Assembly (NCBI GenBank): GCA_022706085.1
Contig: JAKJDF010000012.1
Location: forward strand, 1-64,000
Direction of reading: 5' to 3'
Source: Candidatus Latescibacterota bacterium
Lineage (GTDB): Bacteria > Latescibacterota > MWCZ01
DNA length: 64,000 nt
Shown: one piece after another, positions 17,871 through 26,555 of the stretch
Position numbering within the stretch: the stretch's first letter is position 1
Layout of the letters: the number at the start of each line of letters is the position of its first letter
Program-made: the position numbers and the translations under genes
Notes under the pieces: generated by a model
The model's database searches: none
Told to the model about the DNA's origin: nothing
What the model saw: the letters and a program-made list of their open reading frames with translations, nothing else

Positions 17871-19799
17871 ATGTCGAAAGAAACTGTGCGCATCGTGGAA
17901 AATGGGAAGTCGAACGCCGTAATCGTGGTGGCGAAAAATCTGGGGCATCAGGCGACAAAGGCTGTCGATGATCTCGTGCGAGTCGTTGCGCTGATGAGCG
18001 GATCGGCGATTCCGGTGGTGGAAGACGGAGGCGTTCAAAAAGCGGGTGTCCAGATTCACATAGGACAGACGGCTTTCGTCCGGGATGCGAACCTATTGCC
18101 CGCCGGGCTTCCGGTAAATGGGTACCGGATCGTGGTGCTTGAATCGGGGGGAATTTCGCGACTGGTTATCGCGGGTCGTGCTTCTCTTGGCATTTCGCAT
18201 GGCGTGTATTCTCTGCTCACGGAGGAACTCGGAGTAATGTGGGGGATGCCGGCGCCGATTTTTGAGGACATCCCGAAGCGGAAGACGGTCGAAATAGGTT
18301 ATGTCGACCGAATGGAGTCGCCATCGTTCGGTTTTCGTGTTTTCAGCGGAAATGACCCCGATTGGATTCGAAGGAATCGCATCGACGACGGGGGGAGGAA
18401 TCTCCCGCATTACGGGCACGGGCATAACCTTTTCACGATTTTTCCGCCGGACAAATACGCAAAAGAACATCCTGAGTACTACGCGCTGCTGGACGGGAGA
18501 AGGCAGTGGCCGGAGCGGCAGAATGGAGAGGGACCGCAACCATGCCTCACGAACCCCGATGTGATACGAATTACGATCGAGACGGTGCGGGCATTCTATG
18601 ATGCCAACCCGGAAATCAGCACGTTCAGCCTCTGTCCGAATGACAGCGCGAAGTTCTGCGAGTGTCCGTCCTGCCTCGCTCTTGACGAAGGGATGGAACG
18701 CTATCGCGGCAGGCGCATGAATTCGGACAGTTATTTCCACTTCGTCGAGGCCGTGGCGAAAGAGCTGCTGAAGACGCATTCGGACCGGTACGTGGGCACG
18801 TACGCATACTGGACGACAGAACTACCTCCAAGGCGAATCAAGAAGCTCCCGCCGAACGTTGTCGTGTACCTGACGCAGGATTCGAGCCAGTATTTTGACC
18901 CTGTTTACGAAGCGCGCGACCGGGAACTGCTGGAATCCTGGTCGAAAGTTTCCCACCATCTGGCGGTGTACGACTATTATGGTCTGGGATGGTTCACACC
19001 CAGGGTCTATCCGACGATTGTAAAACGCACCCTGCCGTATTTGCCGAAGGTCAACGTAAAAGGTTTCTACAACGAAACGTATCCGTACTGGGCTCATGTT
19101 GCTCCGCATCTGTATCTGGCGACGCGCCTTCTGTGGGATGTTCACGAAGATCCGGATGCCGTGATTGCGGAGTGGTATGAACGGATGTTCCGGGAATGCG
19201 CTTCACAGGTTTCGTCGTATTTCGAAACGCTGGAAGCCGGGTGGATGAAATCGCGAGAAGGGAAGTGGTTCCAGGGCCTGGATTGGTTGGCCGAGCAATT
19301 GCACCAGTGGGATCCCGCGGTTCGTGATGAAGCCTGGCGGAAAATCGATGAGGCATATAAAGACGCTACGAACGACACAACACGGCAGCGGATAGCCTAC
19401 ATCCGGCAGGGCAACCGCCTCGCATACCTGTTGTCCAAAACGCTCGAGGAAACACTTTCCCTCAGACCTGAGGAGAAGCAACTGGAGGCGCGTCTGCGGG
19501 CGATTTTTGGAAGGGTGGCCGAGGCAAATGCGCTATTTCACAATTTTGTCGAAGCGGATTCAACGTACGGGCACGCGTATTACCGCGGTGCCAGGGCGAC
19601 GATTCAGCTGCAGTGGTGGATGGGTTTCCTCGCGTCGTTGATTGGTGAGGTGCTGTCCGGTGCCGAGCGTCTCAAGAAGAAACTGACTGACGAGGAGCCG
19701 ACCTACCGGGAGATGATTGCGGCTGAGACGTACCCGGATGTCCCGAGGCGCATCAAAGAAGCAAGGGTGATGTTCGGAAGGCCGCTTGCCGGAAATTGA
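17871..19799 (+). CDS. DUF4838 domain protein with GH67/GH20-type N-terminal domain
   Basis: A 642-residue protein starting at ATG 17871 behind GGGAG. Residues about 10-130 form the alpha/beta domain that precedes many glycoside hydrolase barrels (VIAGRASLGISHGVYSLL). The middle matches DUF4838: CLTNPDVIRITIETV, then SLCPNDSAKFCECPSCLALDEG with a Cys-x-Cys-x2-Cys group, then FHFVEAVAKELLKTH and YAYWTTELPP. The remainder is helical. There is no signal peptide, unlike the related upstream gene. DUF4838 proteins are predicted glycan hydrolases; the substrate is not known. The surrounding fucosidase and rhamnose isomerase suggest a deoxysugar-rich polysaccharide. Confidence 0.75.
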   Translation: MSKETVRIVENGKSNAVIVVAKNLGHQATKAVDDLVRVVALMSGSAIPVVEDGGVQKAGVQIHIGQTAFVRDANLLPAGLPVNGYRIVVLESGGISRLVIAGRASLGISHGVYSLLTEELGVMWGMPAPIFEDIPKRKTVEIGYVDRMESPSFGFRVFSGNDPDWIRRNRIDDGGRNLPHYGHGHNLFTIFPPDKYAKEHPEYYALLDGRRQWPERQNGEGPQPCLTNPDVIRITIETVRAFYDANPEISTFSLCPNDSAKFCECPSCLALDEGMERYRGRRMNSDSYFHFVEAVAKELLKTHSDRYVGTYAYWTTELPPRRIKKLPPNVVVYLTQDSSQYFDPVYEARDRELLESWSKVSHHLAVYDYYGLGWFTPRVYPTIVKRTLPYLPKVNVKGFYNETYPYWAHVAPHLYLATRLLWDVHEDPDAVIAEWYERMFRECASQVSSYFETLEAGWMKSREGKWFQGLDWLAEQLHQWDPAVRDEAWRKIDEAYKDATNDTTRQRIAYIRQGNRLAYLLSKTLEETLSLRPEEKQLEARLRAIFGRVAEANALFHNFVEADSTYGHAYYRGARATIQLQWWMGFLASLIGEVLSGAERLKKKLTDEEPTYREMIAAETYPDVPRRIKEARVMFGRPLAGN

Positions 19800-19926
19800 C
19801 GGGAGCGAATTTTGGCGTGACGAGTAGCCTGATCCCATTGTTCGGGGGCGAGGAAATGTGTGGCGCGGATGGCGCAAAGAGTTTGCGTGGATGTTTCAAT
19901 TTGTGCGGGATGAAAGGGGTATGAAA

Positions 19927-21147
19927 ATGAGCAGAAGTCTTTACGAGAATCTGGCCGATTCGTTGACGAAAAAGGGAATCGACATCGCACGTGTTGAGGC
20001 AGCGATAAAGTCGTTCGAAATCGAGACGCCGTCGTGGGGATACGGCAATTCGGGTACGCGCTTCGGGGTGTTCAAGGAGCCGGGTGCCGCGAGAACTCTG
20101 CACGAACGGCTGCAGGATGCGGCGGAGGTTCACCGCGTCACCGGCGTGTGTCCGTCCGTTGCGATTCACATTCCCTGGGACAAGGTCGACGACTTCGCTG
20201 CCGTCAAGGCGGAAGCGGCGGCGCTCGGCGTGCGAATCGGCGCAGTCAACCCCAATGTGTTCCAAGACAAGGCGTACAAATACGGGAGTCTCACCAATGT
20301 TGACCCGGCGATCCGCCAAAAGGCAATGGAGGCCATACTTGAATGCGTCGATATCATGACAAAGGTGGATTCACGGATTCTGAGTCTCTGGTTTGCCGAC
20401 GGATCGAATTACCCCGGACAGGTGGACATGCGGCAGCGGAAACGCTGGATGCAGGAAGCTCTAGCCCACATACACGGCAAACTTCCGGCCGGGGCGCGAA
20501 TGCTCGTCGAGTACAAACTCTTCGAACCCGGATTTTACCACACCGACATCTGCGACTGGGGTATGTCTCTGGTGATGTGCCAGCACAGCGGGGCAAACGC
20601 TCAGGTGCTCGTGGATCTGGGACACCATGCACACGGCGTTAATATAGAATTCATCGTCGCGTCACTTCTCGACGAAGGAATGCTCGGCGGGTTCCACTTT
20701 AACAATCGCAAAAGCGCTGACGATGACCTTACGGTGGGTTCCATTAACCCGTTCGAAGTGTTCCTGATCTTCGTGGAGATCGTTGCGGCGGAGCGCGCGG
20801 GCTTGATCACGCGCCCGATTGCCTACATGATAGACCAAAGCCACATCATCAAGCAGAAAATTGAGGCGATGATTCAGTCGGTGATGAACATCCAGACCGC
20901 GTACGCGCGCGCTCTTCTTGTGGACTGGAAGGCGTTGGCTCAGGCGCGGTCGCGCAACGACGCGGTGGATGCGGAACGAGTGATACAGGACGCCTACATG
21001 ACGGACGTACGCCCGCTGCTGGAAAAGATTCGGACGGACATGTGTCTGGAACCGGATCCCATTCTCGCATTTCGCAACTCAGGGTACCTGGCGAAGATTG
21101 TCGAAGAGCGGCAGGGTGAGCTCAAAGGTGCCGCAAGCTGGGGTTGA
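19927..21147 (+). CDS. rhaI: L-rhamnose isomerase (RhaI type)
   Basis: A 406-residue TIM-barrel isomerase that interconverts L-rhamnose and L-rhamnulose. Blocks LVEYKLFEPGFYHTDICDW, LVDLGHHAHGVNIE, LGGFHFNNRKSADDDLTVGS and the C-terminal GYLAKIVEERQGE match the RhaI family of Pseudomonas stutzeri and Gram-positives, which differs from E. coli RhaA. The metal ligands are expected in the E, D, H and D-x-D of these blocks. The ATG at 19927 has AGGGG with seven-base spacing and is preferred over upstream in-frame starts. It ends the glycan cluster; no rhamnulokinase or aldolase is adjacent, although the ribokinase-like kinase 11 kb away could contribute. Confidence 0.9.
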   Translation: MSRSLYENLADSLTKKGIDIARVEAAIKSFEIETPSWGYGNSGTRFGVFKEPGAARTLHERLQDAAEVHRVTGVCPSVAIHIPWDKVDDFAAVKAEAAALGVRIGAVNPNVFQDKAYKYGSLTNVDPAIRQKAMEAILECVDIMTKVDSRILSLWFADGSNYPGQVDMRQRKRWMQEALAHIHGKLPAGARMLVEYKLFEPGFYHTDICDWGMSLVMCQHSGANAQVLVDLGHHAHGVNIEFIVASLLDEGMLGGFHFNNRKSADDDLTVGSINPFEVFLIFVEIVAAERAGLITRPIAYMIDQSHIIKQKIEAMIQSVMNIQTAYARALLVDWKALAQARSRNDAVDAERVIQDAYMTDVRPLLEKIRTDMCLEPDPILAFRNSGYLAKIVEERQGELKGAASWG

Positions 21148-21204
21148 TACCGTGCCGCACACGGCGCGCAACAAGGGCAGCATCGGTGTGACAGAGAACC
21201 AACG

Positions 21205-21873
21205 GTGGGCATTTTGATGCGGGTGGTGCCCTTTGTGCCCGCGCCGGGTACGAGCGCACGAGGTCTGCTCGAACGCCTGCGTGTTGCGCCTTCTACCTTG
21301 AATAATCAGTACACGGCAACTTATGTGGAGGAGGCGCCGCTCGACGGTGCGGGGATGCGCTGCCGGAATGTCGCGAAGTATTATCAACGGCGAGCAGGTG
21401 CGAAAGTGCTCCTCGTGAGCCAGGCGCCCGGGTATCTGGGGGCGCGGTGGTCGGGTATTCCGCTCACGGACACCGAGTCTATCGCGTCAGGCCGTCTGGG
21501 TGAAGACTATGAGTTCAGTCTCGTCCGAACTGAGCCCTCCTCTCAGGCAGTGCATGAGGGCCTGGCCACACGTTGGAGCGATGTACTTCTCTGGTCGGCC
21601 GTACCCTGGCATCCCGCCGGCGGTTGCCTGGACTCCAACCGGAAACCGTCGCGGATCGAGGTTTCCGCAGGAATCGAAGTATTGGAATACCTGCTCGCCC
21701 ACGGTGAGTTCAGAGCCGTCGCGGCGGTTGGCGATGTGGCGTCAGGAGCGCTGGACAAGCTCCGAGTACGTCACCGTGTTCTACCGCATCCCTTTTACGC
21801 CGGCCGGGATGCGTGTATCGAAGGGGTACGGGCTTTCGTGACAGATGTGTTCCGTTCCAACGCGATGTTGTGA
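21205..21873 (+). CDS. Uracil-DNA-glycosylase-fold protein
   Basis: A 222-residue protein resembling the uracil-DNA glycosylase superfamily. A first loop LLVSQAPGYLGARWSGIPLTDTES is at about residues 69-92, an aromatic N/W-type segment LLWSAVPWHPAG follows, and a second loop VLPHPFYAGRDACIEGV near the C-terminus has the H-P motif of the family. Families 1 and 4 usually have H-P-S there, so this is an atypical branch. It probably removes damaged or deaminated bases, but could be a degenerate member. The first in-frame start is GTG at 21205; ATG at 21217 is equally possible. It is followed closely by the thioesterase gene. Confidence 0.65.
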   Translation: MGILMRVVPFVPAPGTSARGLLERLRVAPSTLNNQYTATYVEEAPLDGAGMRCRNVAKYYQRRAGAKVLLVSQAPGYLGARWSGIPLTDTESIASGRLGEDYEFSLVRTEPSSQAVHEGLATRWSDVLLWSAVPWHPAGGCLDSNRKPSRIEVSAGIEVLEYLLAHGEFRAVAAVGDVASGALDKLRVRHRVLPHPFYAGRDACIEGVRAFVTDVFRSNAML

Positions 21874-21887
21874 GGGACGTTATAGAG

Positions 21888-22304
21888 ATGCATGACGACG
21901 CGGTATTCGTTCAGGAACGAACCGTGCGCATCGGCGACACCGACGCAGCCGGAATCGCGTATTTCGCGTCCTCGCTGCGGTTGTGTCACGAGTGCTACGA
22001 AGCGCTGCTGGAAGCCAGAGACATAGGGCTGCGGGAACATTTCGCACCGGACGGACTGGCCCTTCCCATCGTGCATGTAGAAGGAGACTACAAAGCTCCT
22101 TTGAGGATGGGCGACCGGATCCGAGTGATGGTGACAAAGTGCTCCCTCGGAAATCGCTCCTACACGATCGAATACGCGATAGTCAAGGAGTCGGGAGAAA
22201 TCGCGCTCACTGCGAAAACAGTGCACGTCGCGGTCATGTTGCCCGACATGAAGGCTACCGCAATTCCGGAGATGTTGCGCGAGGCGCTTTCGAAGACCAA
22301 CTAA
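21888..22304 (+). CDS. menI: Hotdog acyl-CoA thioesterase, probable DHNA-CoA hydrolase
   Basis: A 138-residue 4-hydroxybenzoyl-CoA-thioesterase-type hotdog protein. The family signature RIGDTDAAGIAYF holds the catalytic Asp (Asp17). The length fits the YbgC/MenI group, and ATG 21888 follows GAGGGA. It ends one base before the stop of the convergent menE gene. Because a near-complete menaquinone cluster lies beside it and a DHNA-CoA thioesterase is otherwise missing, hydrolysis of 1,4-dihydroxy-2-naphthoyl-CoA is the best guess. From sequence alone it could be a generic acyl-CoA thioesterase. Confidence 0.75.
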   Translation: MHDDAVFVQERTVRIGDTDAAGIAYFASSLRLCHECYEALLEARDIGLREHFAPDGLALPIVHVEGDYKAPLRMGDRIRVMVTKCSLGNRSYTIEYAIVKESGEIALTAKTVHVAVMLPDMKATAIPEMLREALSKTN

Positions 22305-22305
22305 G

Positions 22306-23676
22306 TTAAAGGTCCTGGAGGAGTGGGGTGGCGACCCGTGCGGTCTCGACGCGGTTGTGCTTCCCGTTGCGGTTGAGGGGGATGTGGTCCAGAATGCAGA
22401 ATTTCCTCGGCATTCTGGACGGGCAAAGATACCTCGCACACGTGGTTTTGACGTGTTCTGGGTCAACACCGGCTCCTGGAATCAGTCTCAGGGCCGCGCA
22501 TACGATTTGCCCCCATATGGGGTCCTGGTGACCAAAGACGCACGCTTCACGCACATTCGGACACGTAAGAAGGATCGCCTCCACTTCGGAAGGATGCACA
22601 TTCTCGCCTCCGGTCACGATGACGTCGTCCAGTCTGCCAAGCACTCGGAGGCGTCGCCCACGTTCGAAAATGCCTGCGTCGCCAGTGCCAAACCAGCCAT
22701 CCGTGTCAAACGCAGAGGTGCCATCGTTTGGATAGTACCCCGTCATCATCGCGGGACCTTTTGCCCGAATCTCTGAGTCTCGTATGTCGACCTGGAAACC
22801 ATCAAGAGGTTCACCGCAGGTCGGATCGTCATCGGAACGGTCAAGGGGTTGCGTGCACACCTGCGAGCAGCATTCGGTGAGTCCGTACGAAAGAAGTGTT
22901 CTGATCCCCCGTCGGCCGGCACGTCGCGGGAGGTCAGGATTTGCCGGGCCCCCGCCGATGAGCGCAAACCGCAGGTGTCCGGGCGCGCGCCACCGAGGGT
23001 AACGCTCCAGCACCCGTTCCAACATCGTTGGTACAAGCGACACCTGAGTCACCCTTTCTTCCTCTACGGCACGCACGAACTCATTCTCGGCGAAGCGTGG
23101 GTGCAAAACGACGCAAGACCGCGCAAGGAGGCAGCGCGTGATTATGGAAAGGCCTCCAACGTGTGCAATCGAGAGCGATGCCAACCAGCGGTCGTCTTCC
23201 TTCCACTGAAGACGGGTCGCGCTGGCCTCCGCGCTCGCGACGAACGCTGCGTGGGAGAGCATCGCCGCTTTCGGGGGCCCGGTTGTGCCAGAAGTCAGGA
23301 TGAGGCACGCCGTCCCGTCCGGAATGTCTTGTGCAAACGATCCCAGGCCGGACATCTCACGCCCGTTCACGAACGCTGCCGGTTGGAATACCTCCAGAAA
23401 GCGGGTTCTTTCGGCAAGGGGTGCGCGCGGGTGGATGAGGAGAACGGGGATCTCGAGTTCCCAGAGCGCAAAAAGGGACACGGTTGTATCGAGATCGTTC
23501 AAGCCGACCATCGCCACACTGCTGCCGGCCAAACCTTTCGGCAGGATCGCAGCGAACTCTCGCATGCGTTGTTGCGTCGATGCGCTGAGTTCGGCAAACG
23601 TGTAACGAGTCCCATTCGCGCACAGTGCGATACGCGAGGGGCACTCCCGCGCAGCTTCAACGATCGAGAGCCGCAT
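22306..23676 (-). CDS. menE: 2-succinylbenzoate--CoA ligase
   Basis: A 456-residue AMP-forming ligase that activates o-succinylbenzoate to its CoA ester in menaquinone synthesis. The P-loop ILTSGTTGPPKAAMLSH, the GWFGTGDAG block and the C-terminal hinge RLDDVIVTGGENVHPSEVE are all present. I choose ATG 23676 (MRLSIVEAARECP) because GGAG lies nine bases upstream and the length matches MenE; the open frame continues about 90 codons further up inside menC. It overlaps the menC stop by 20 bases and is the last gene of the men operon. Confidence 0.93.
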   Translation of the reverse strand: MRLSIVEAARECPSRIALCANGTRYTFAELSASTQQRMREFAAILPKGLAGSSVAMVGLNDLDTTVSLFALWELEIPVLLIHPRAPLAERTRFLEVFQPAAFVNGREMSGLGSFAQDIPDGTACLILTSGTTGPPKAAMLSHAAFVASAEASATRLQWKEDDRWLASLSIAHVGGLSIITRCLLARSCVVLHPRFAENEFVRAVEEERVTQVSLVPTMLERVLERYPRWRAPGHLRFALIGGGPANPDLPRRAGRRGIRTLLSYGLTECCSQVCTQPLDRSDDDPTCGEPLDGFQVDIRDSEIRAKGPAMMTGYYPNDGTSAFDTDGWFGTGDAGIFERGRRLRVLGRLDDVIVTGGENVHPSEVEAILLTCPNVREACVFGHQDPIWGQIVCAALRLIPGAGVDPEHVKTTCARYLCPSRMPRKFCILDHIPLNRNGKHNRVETARVATPLLQDL

Positions 23677-24811
23677 CGAGAATTGCTCCACGGTTGAGGC
23701 CAAGGCCAGGTTGACGGGCACTCCGGACGCAGCACCCGTCGAAATGCTTTTCGTTATCCGAACCGGCTGCGGCGGTTGCGTCGTGGGGATACAGGCCGCA
23801 CGCAAGGGGCGGCGGTTGAAGTGAAACCGCGAACTCGGCGTACGCGGCGAACGCGACTGCTCCGTCAAAAAGATGCGTGACGGTGCAACGGATTCCCCGT
23901 CCCGCTGCGATACGCGCGATCCTTCGTGATCGCAGAATGCCGCCAAGCACCATCGGTTTGAGGACGAACACTTTGACCGGTGGCGAAAAGCTTTCAGACG
24001 CGGTTTTCAGGACATCTTCGGAAGTCGTCAAGCCTCCGAGGTACTCACTGATGCGTTCCGCCCGGATGCCTGCGAACGCTTCGAGTTCCCCGAAGTCCAC
24101 GAGCGACTCATCCGCCGCGAGAGGCACGGGGGACGAACTCAACACCCGTAACTTACCTTTTTCAACGGGTTGCTCGCAGTACTCGATTCCGAAATCCGCG
24201 AACTTTTTCAGTGCCGGAATCGCCAGGTCGAGCGGCCACGAGCCATTGGCATCCACTCTGATGGAAAGCGAGTCCCCCCATTTGCGCTGAATGCGACCGA
24301 TCATATCCAGCGTAGCCTGCACGCCATGAATGTCTCCTGCTTTGAGTTTGACAGTCGAGATGCCGGCCGCCAGTGCGCGATCGATTCGCTGCAGGCTGGA
24401 TTCGTGTTCGGGGGAATTCACGAGGATGTTTACAGGGACACGCCTCCCAGCTCGGAGTTCGTCCGAAAGAAAGGCAGCGAAGGGCAGGCCGGCCAACTGA
24501 GCCGCCAGATCGATCCAGGCGGTTTCCAACGCCATTGCCGCGGCGGGAGATTTCTCCGCCACGTCCCGCAGCGAGGTCAGAAGCGTGCCTTCCCACCGAG
24601 GTGCCGGGATCGGTGGCGGCAACAGGTCCGGGTCAAACCTATTGAGCACCGAGTTCGCTGCTTCCAGAGTTTCCGGCGAGTGCCCTGCAAGGGGCGATGC
24701 CTCTCCGATACCGGTGATCCCGTGTCCGTCTTTCAGAACCACGAGAGTGCCGCGCCGTGGTCCCACACTCGCGTCAGGGTAGGTTCTGATTTCGCGAATT
24801 CGCGGTGTCAT
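23657..24811 (-). CDS. menC: o-Succinylbenzoate synthase
   Basis: A 384-residue enolase-superfamily enzyme that dehydrates SHCHC to o-succinylbenzoate. The K-x-K motif is in STVKLKAGD. The metal-binding Asp, Glu and Asp are in IRVDANGSW, EYCEQPVEK and PLAADESL, and the second Lys is in FVLKPMVLGG. ATG 24811 forms an ATGA overlap with the menA stop, which supports this start over the longer open frame. The last roughly 40 residues (after CGLYPHD) look unstructured and contain the start of menE. Confidence 0.92.
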   Translation of the reverse strand: MTPRIREIRTYPDASVGPRRGTLVVLKDGHGITGIGEASPLAGHSPETLEAANSVLNRFDPDLLPPPIPAPRWEGTLLTSLRDVAEKSPAAAMALETAWIDLAAQLAGLPFAAFLSDELRAGRRVPVNILVNSPEHESSLQRIDRALAAGISTVKLKAGDIHGVQATLDMIGRIQRKWGDSLSIRVDANGSWPLDLAIPALKKFADFGIEYCEQPVEKGKLRVLSSSPVPLAADESLVDFGELEAFAGIRAERISEYLGGLTTSEDVLKTASESFSPPVKVFVLKPMVLGGILRSRRIARIAAGRGIRCTVTHLFDGAVAFAAYAEFAVSLQPPPLACGLYPHDATAAAGSDNEKHFDGCCVRSARQPGLGLNRGAILDAALDR

Positions 24812-25716
24812 CTCAAGGCCGAGAGAACAAGTCCCGTGGAAAGAAGGATGGAATACGTCAGGAGTAGAACGCTCGTCTGTGCAAGAACCGAGTTGTACTC
24901 CGCTCCCGTTGTGGCCGAAAGAAACCGTCGCGCCGTGAGTATTGCCATCGGCGCCGATGCGAGGGGTAAGAACACCCACGCGCACGGCACGGAAACGGCA
25001 TAAATGACGACGGGAACCAGGTGAGCCATGGTGAGCAACGCGAGGTATTCACCCTTCGCAGCGCGAGGCCCGAGGATCACTGCCAGCGTTCGCTTTCCCG
25101 TGGCCCGGTCGTTCTCAAAATCGCGCACGTTATTCACGACAAGGATCGCGGTGCTCAATGCTCCAACGGCGACTGCCGTGATCCACGCGGACCCGGGAAC
25201 GGTTCCCATCTGAACGAACGCCGTTCCACACGCCGCAACGAACCCGAAGAACAACATCACGAAAACGTCGCCGAGACCGTGGTACCCCAACGGGTAGGGC
25301 CCGGCGGTATATGCCAGGGCAGCCAGAATCGAGGCGGTGCCTATCGCCGCCACCGGCCAGCCTGAATTGAGCGTGAGCAGCAATCCCAGAACACACGCCG
25401 ACCCGAACACGGCACCCGTTGCCGCGCGCATCTGCGCTCTGGTGAGAAGACCGGTTTGCGCCGCCCGCACCGGACCGACGCGAGTTGTTGTGTCGTGCCC
25501 TTTCTCGAAATCGAGAAGGTCATTCGCGAAATTGGCTCCGACCTGGATCAGAATTGCGCACACGAGCGCGAGTGTTGCCGGGTACCACGCGAACATTCCC
25601 TCGTAAAATGCGCATGCGCTTCCCACAGACACGGGGGCGACGGCGGCGGGAAGGGTTTTGGGCCGCGCGGCCAGCAGGTATGCGCCCGGTGAACCTGGTT
25701 GCGGCAAGGGCATCAT
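24808..25716 (-). CDS. menA: 1,4-Dihydroxy-2-naphthoate polyprenyltransferase
   Basis: A 302-residue integral membrane UbiA-family prenyltransferase that attaches the polyprenyl tail to DHNA with loss of CO2. The first Asp-rich motif is [14 protein letters not shown] (residues about 62-75) and the second is [16 protein letters not shown], both typical of MenA. Many hydrophobic segments fit the usual nine helices. The start overlaps the menB stop by four bases and the stop overlaps the menC start by four bases. Confidence 0.94.
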   Translation of the reverse strand: MMPLPQPGSPGAYLLAARPKTLPAAVAPVSVGSACAFYEGMFAWYPATLALVCAILIQVGANFANDLLDFEKGHDTTTRVGPVRAAQTGLLTRAQMRAATGAVFGSACVLGLLLTLNSGWPVAAIGTASILAALAYTAGPYPLGYHGLGDVFVMLFFGFVAACGTAFVQMGTVPGSAWITAVAVGALSTAILVVNNVRDFENDRATGKRTLAVILGPRAAKGEYLALLTMAHLVPVVIYAVSVPCAWVFLPLASAPMAILTARRFLSATTGAEYNSVLAQTSVLLLTYSILLSTGLVLSALR

Positions 25717-26552
25717 GGGAGGCGCTTGAACCTCCGGAAATCGGGGCGACGCTTCTGCAGGAACGCATCACGTCCCTCTTTCGCTTCCTCAGACAGATAG
25801 AAAAGCAGTGTCGCGTCGCCGGCGAACTGCTGCAGACCCGCCTGCCCGTCGCAATCAGCGTTGAGAGCCGATTTCAGGAACCGAAGCGCGGTCGGGCTGT
25901 GCTGGAGAATCTCCCGGCACCACTCTGCTGTTTCGCGTTCCAGCTCCGCAAGAGGGACGACTTTGTTCACGAGGCCCATTTCAAGGGCCTGAATTGCGTC
26001 ATACTGCCGGCAGAGAAACCAGATTTCGCGCGCCTTTTTCTGTCCCACTACACGCGCCAGATACGAGGATCCGTACCCCCCATCGAAGCTGCCCACTCTG
26101 GGACCGGTTTGTCCGAATCGCGCGTTATCCGCCGCAATTGTCAGATCGCAGACCAGTTGAAGGACATTTCCGCCACCTATCGCGTATCCGGCTACCATGG
26201 CTACCACCGGTTTGGGAATGGTGCGTATGCGGCGCTGAAGGTCGAGTACGTTCAGGCGGGGTATCCCGTCCTCGCCCACGTAACCTCCTGCTCCTCTCGT
26301 TTTCTGGTCTCCGCCCGAACAAAACGCTTCGCTTCCGGCGCCCGTAAGAATCACGACACCGATGGTTTCGTCGTCGCGCGCATCGTCGAACGCAGCGATC
26401 ATTTCCTGCACCGTGAGCGGACGGAATGCATTTCGCACCTTCGGGCGATTGATGGTGATCTTCGCGATTCCCTCGGCCTTCTGGTACAGGATATCGGAGA
26501 AATCGAATCCGGGAACGGAGCCCCATTCGGGAACAGGTTGCGTGTGTTCCAT
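25713..26552 (-). CDS. menB: 1,4-Dihydroxy-2-naphthoyl-CoA synthase
   Basis: A 279-residue crotonase-fold enzyme that cyclises o-succinylbenzoyl-CoA to DHNA-CoA. The oxyanion-hole region is [12 protein letters not shown], and the blocks [21 protein letters not shown] and [15 protein letters not shown] are nearly identical to E. coli MenB. The S-F-D-G-G sequence marks the bicarbonate-dependent type I branch. The start is three bases after the menD stop and its own stop overlaps menA. Function is very secure. Confidence 0.96.
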   Translation of the reverse strand: MEHTQPVPEWGSVPGFDFSDILYQKAEGIAKITINRPKVRNAFRPLTVQEMIAAFDDARDDETIGVVILTGAGSEAFCSGGDQKTRGAGGYVGEDGIPRLNVLDLQRRIRTIPKPVVAMVAGYAIGGGNVLQLVCDLTIAADNARFGQTGPRVGSFDGGYGSSYLARVVGQKKAREIWFLCRQYDAIQALEMGLVNKVVPLAELERETAEWCREILQHSPTALRFLKSALNADCDGQAGLQQFAGDATLLFYLSEEAKEGRDAFLQKRRPDFRRFKRLP

Positions 26553-26555
26553 CGT

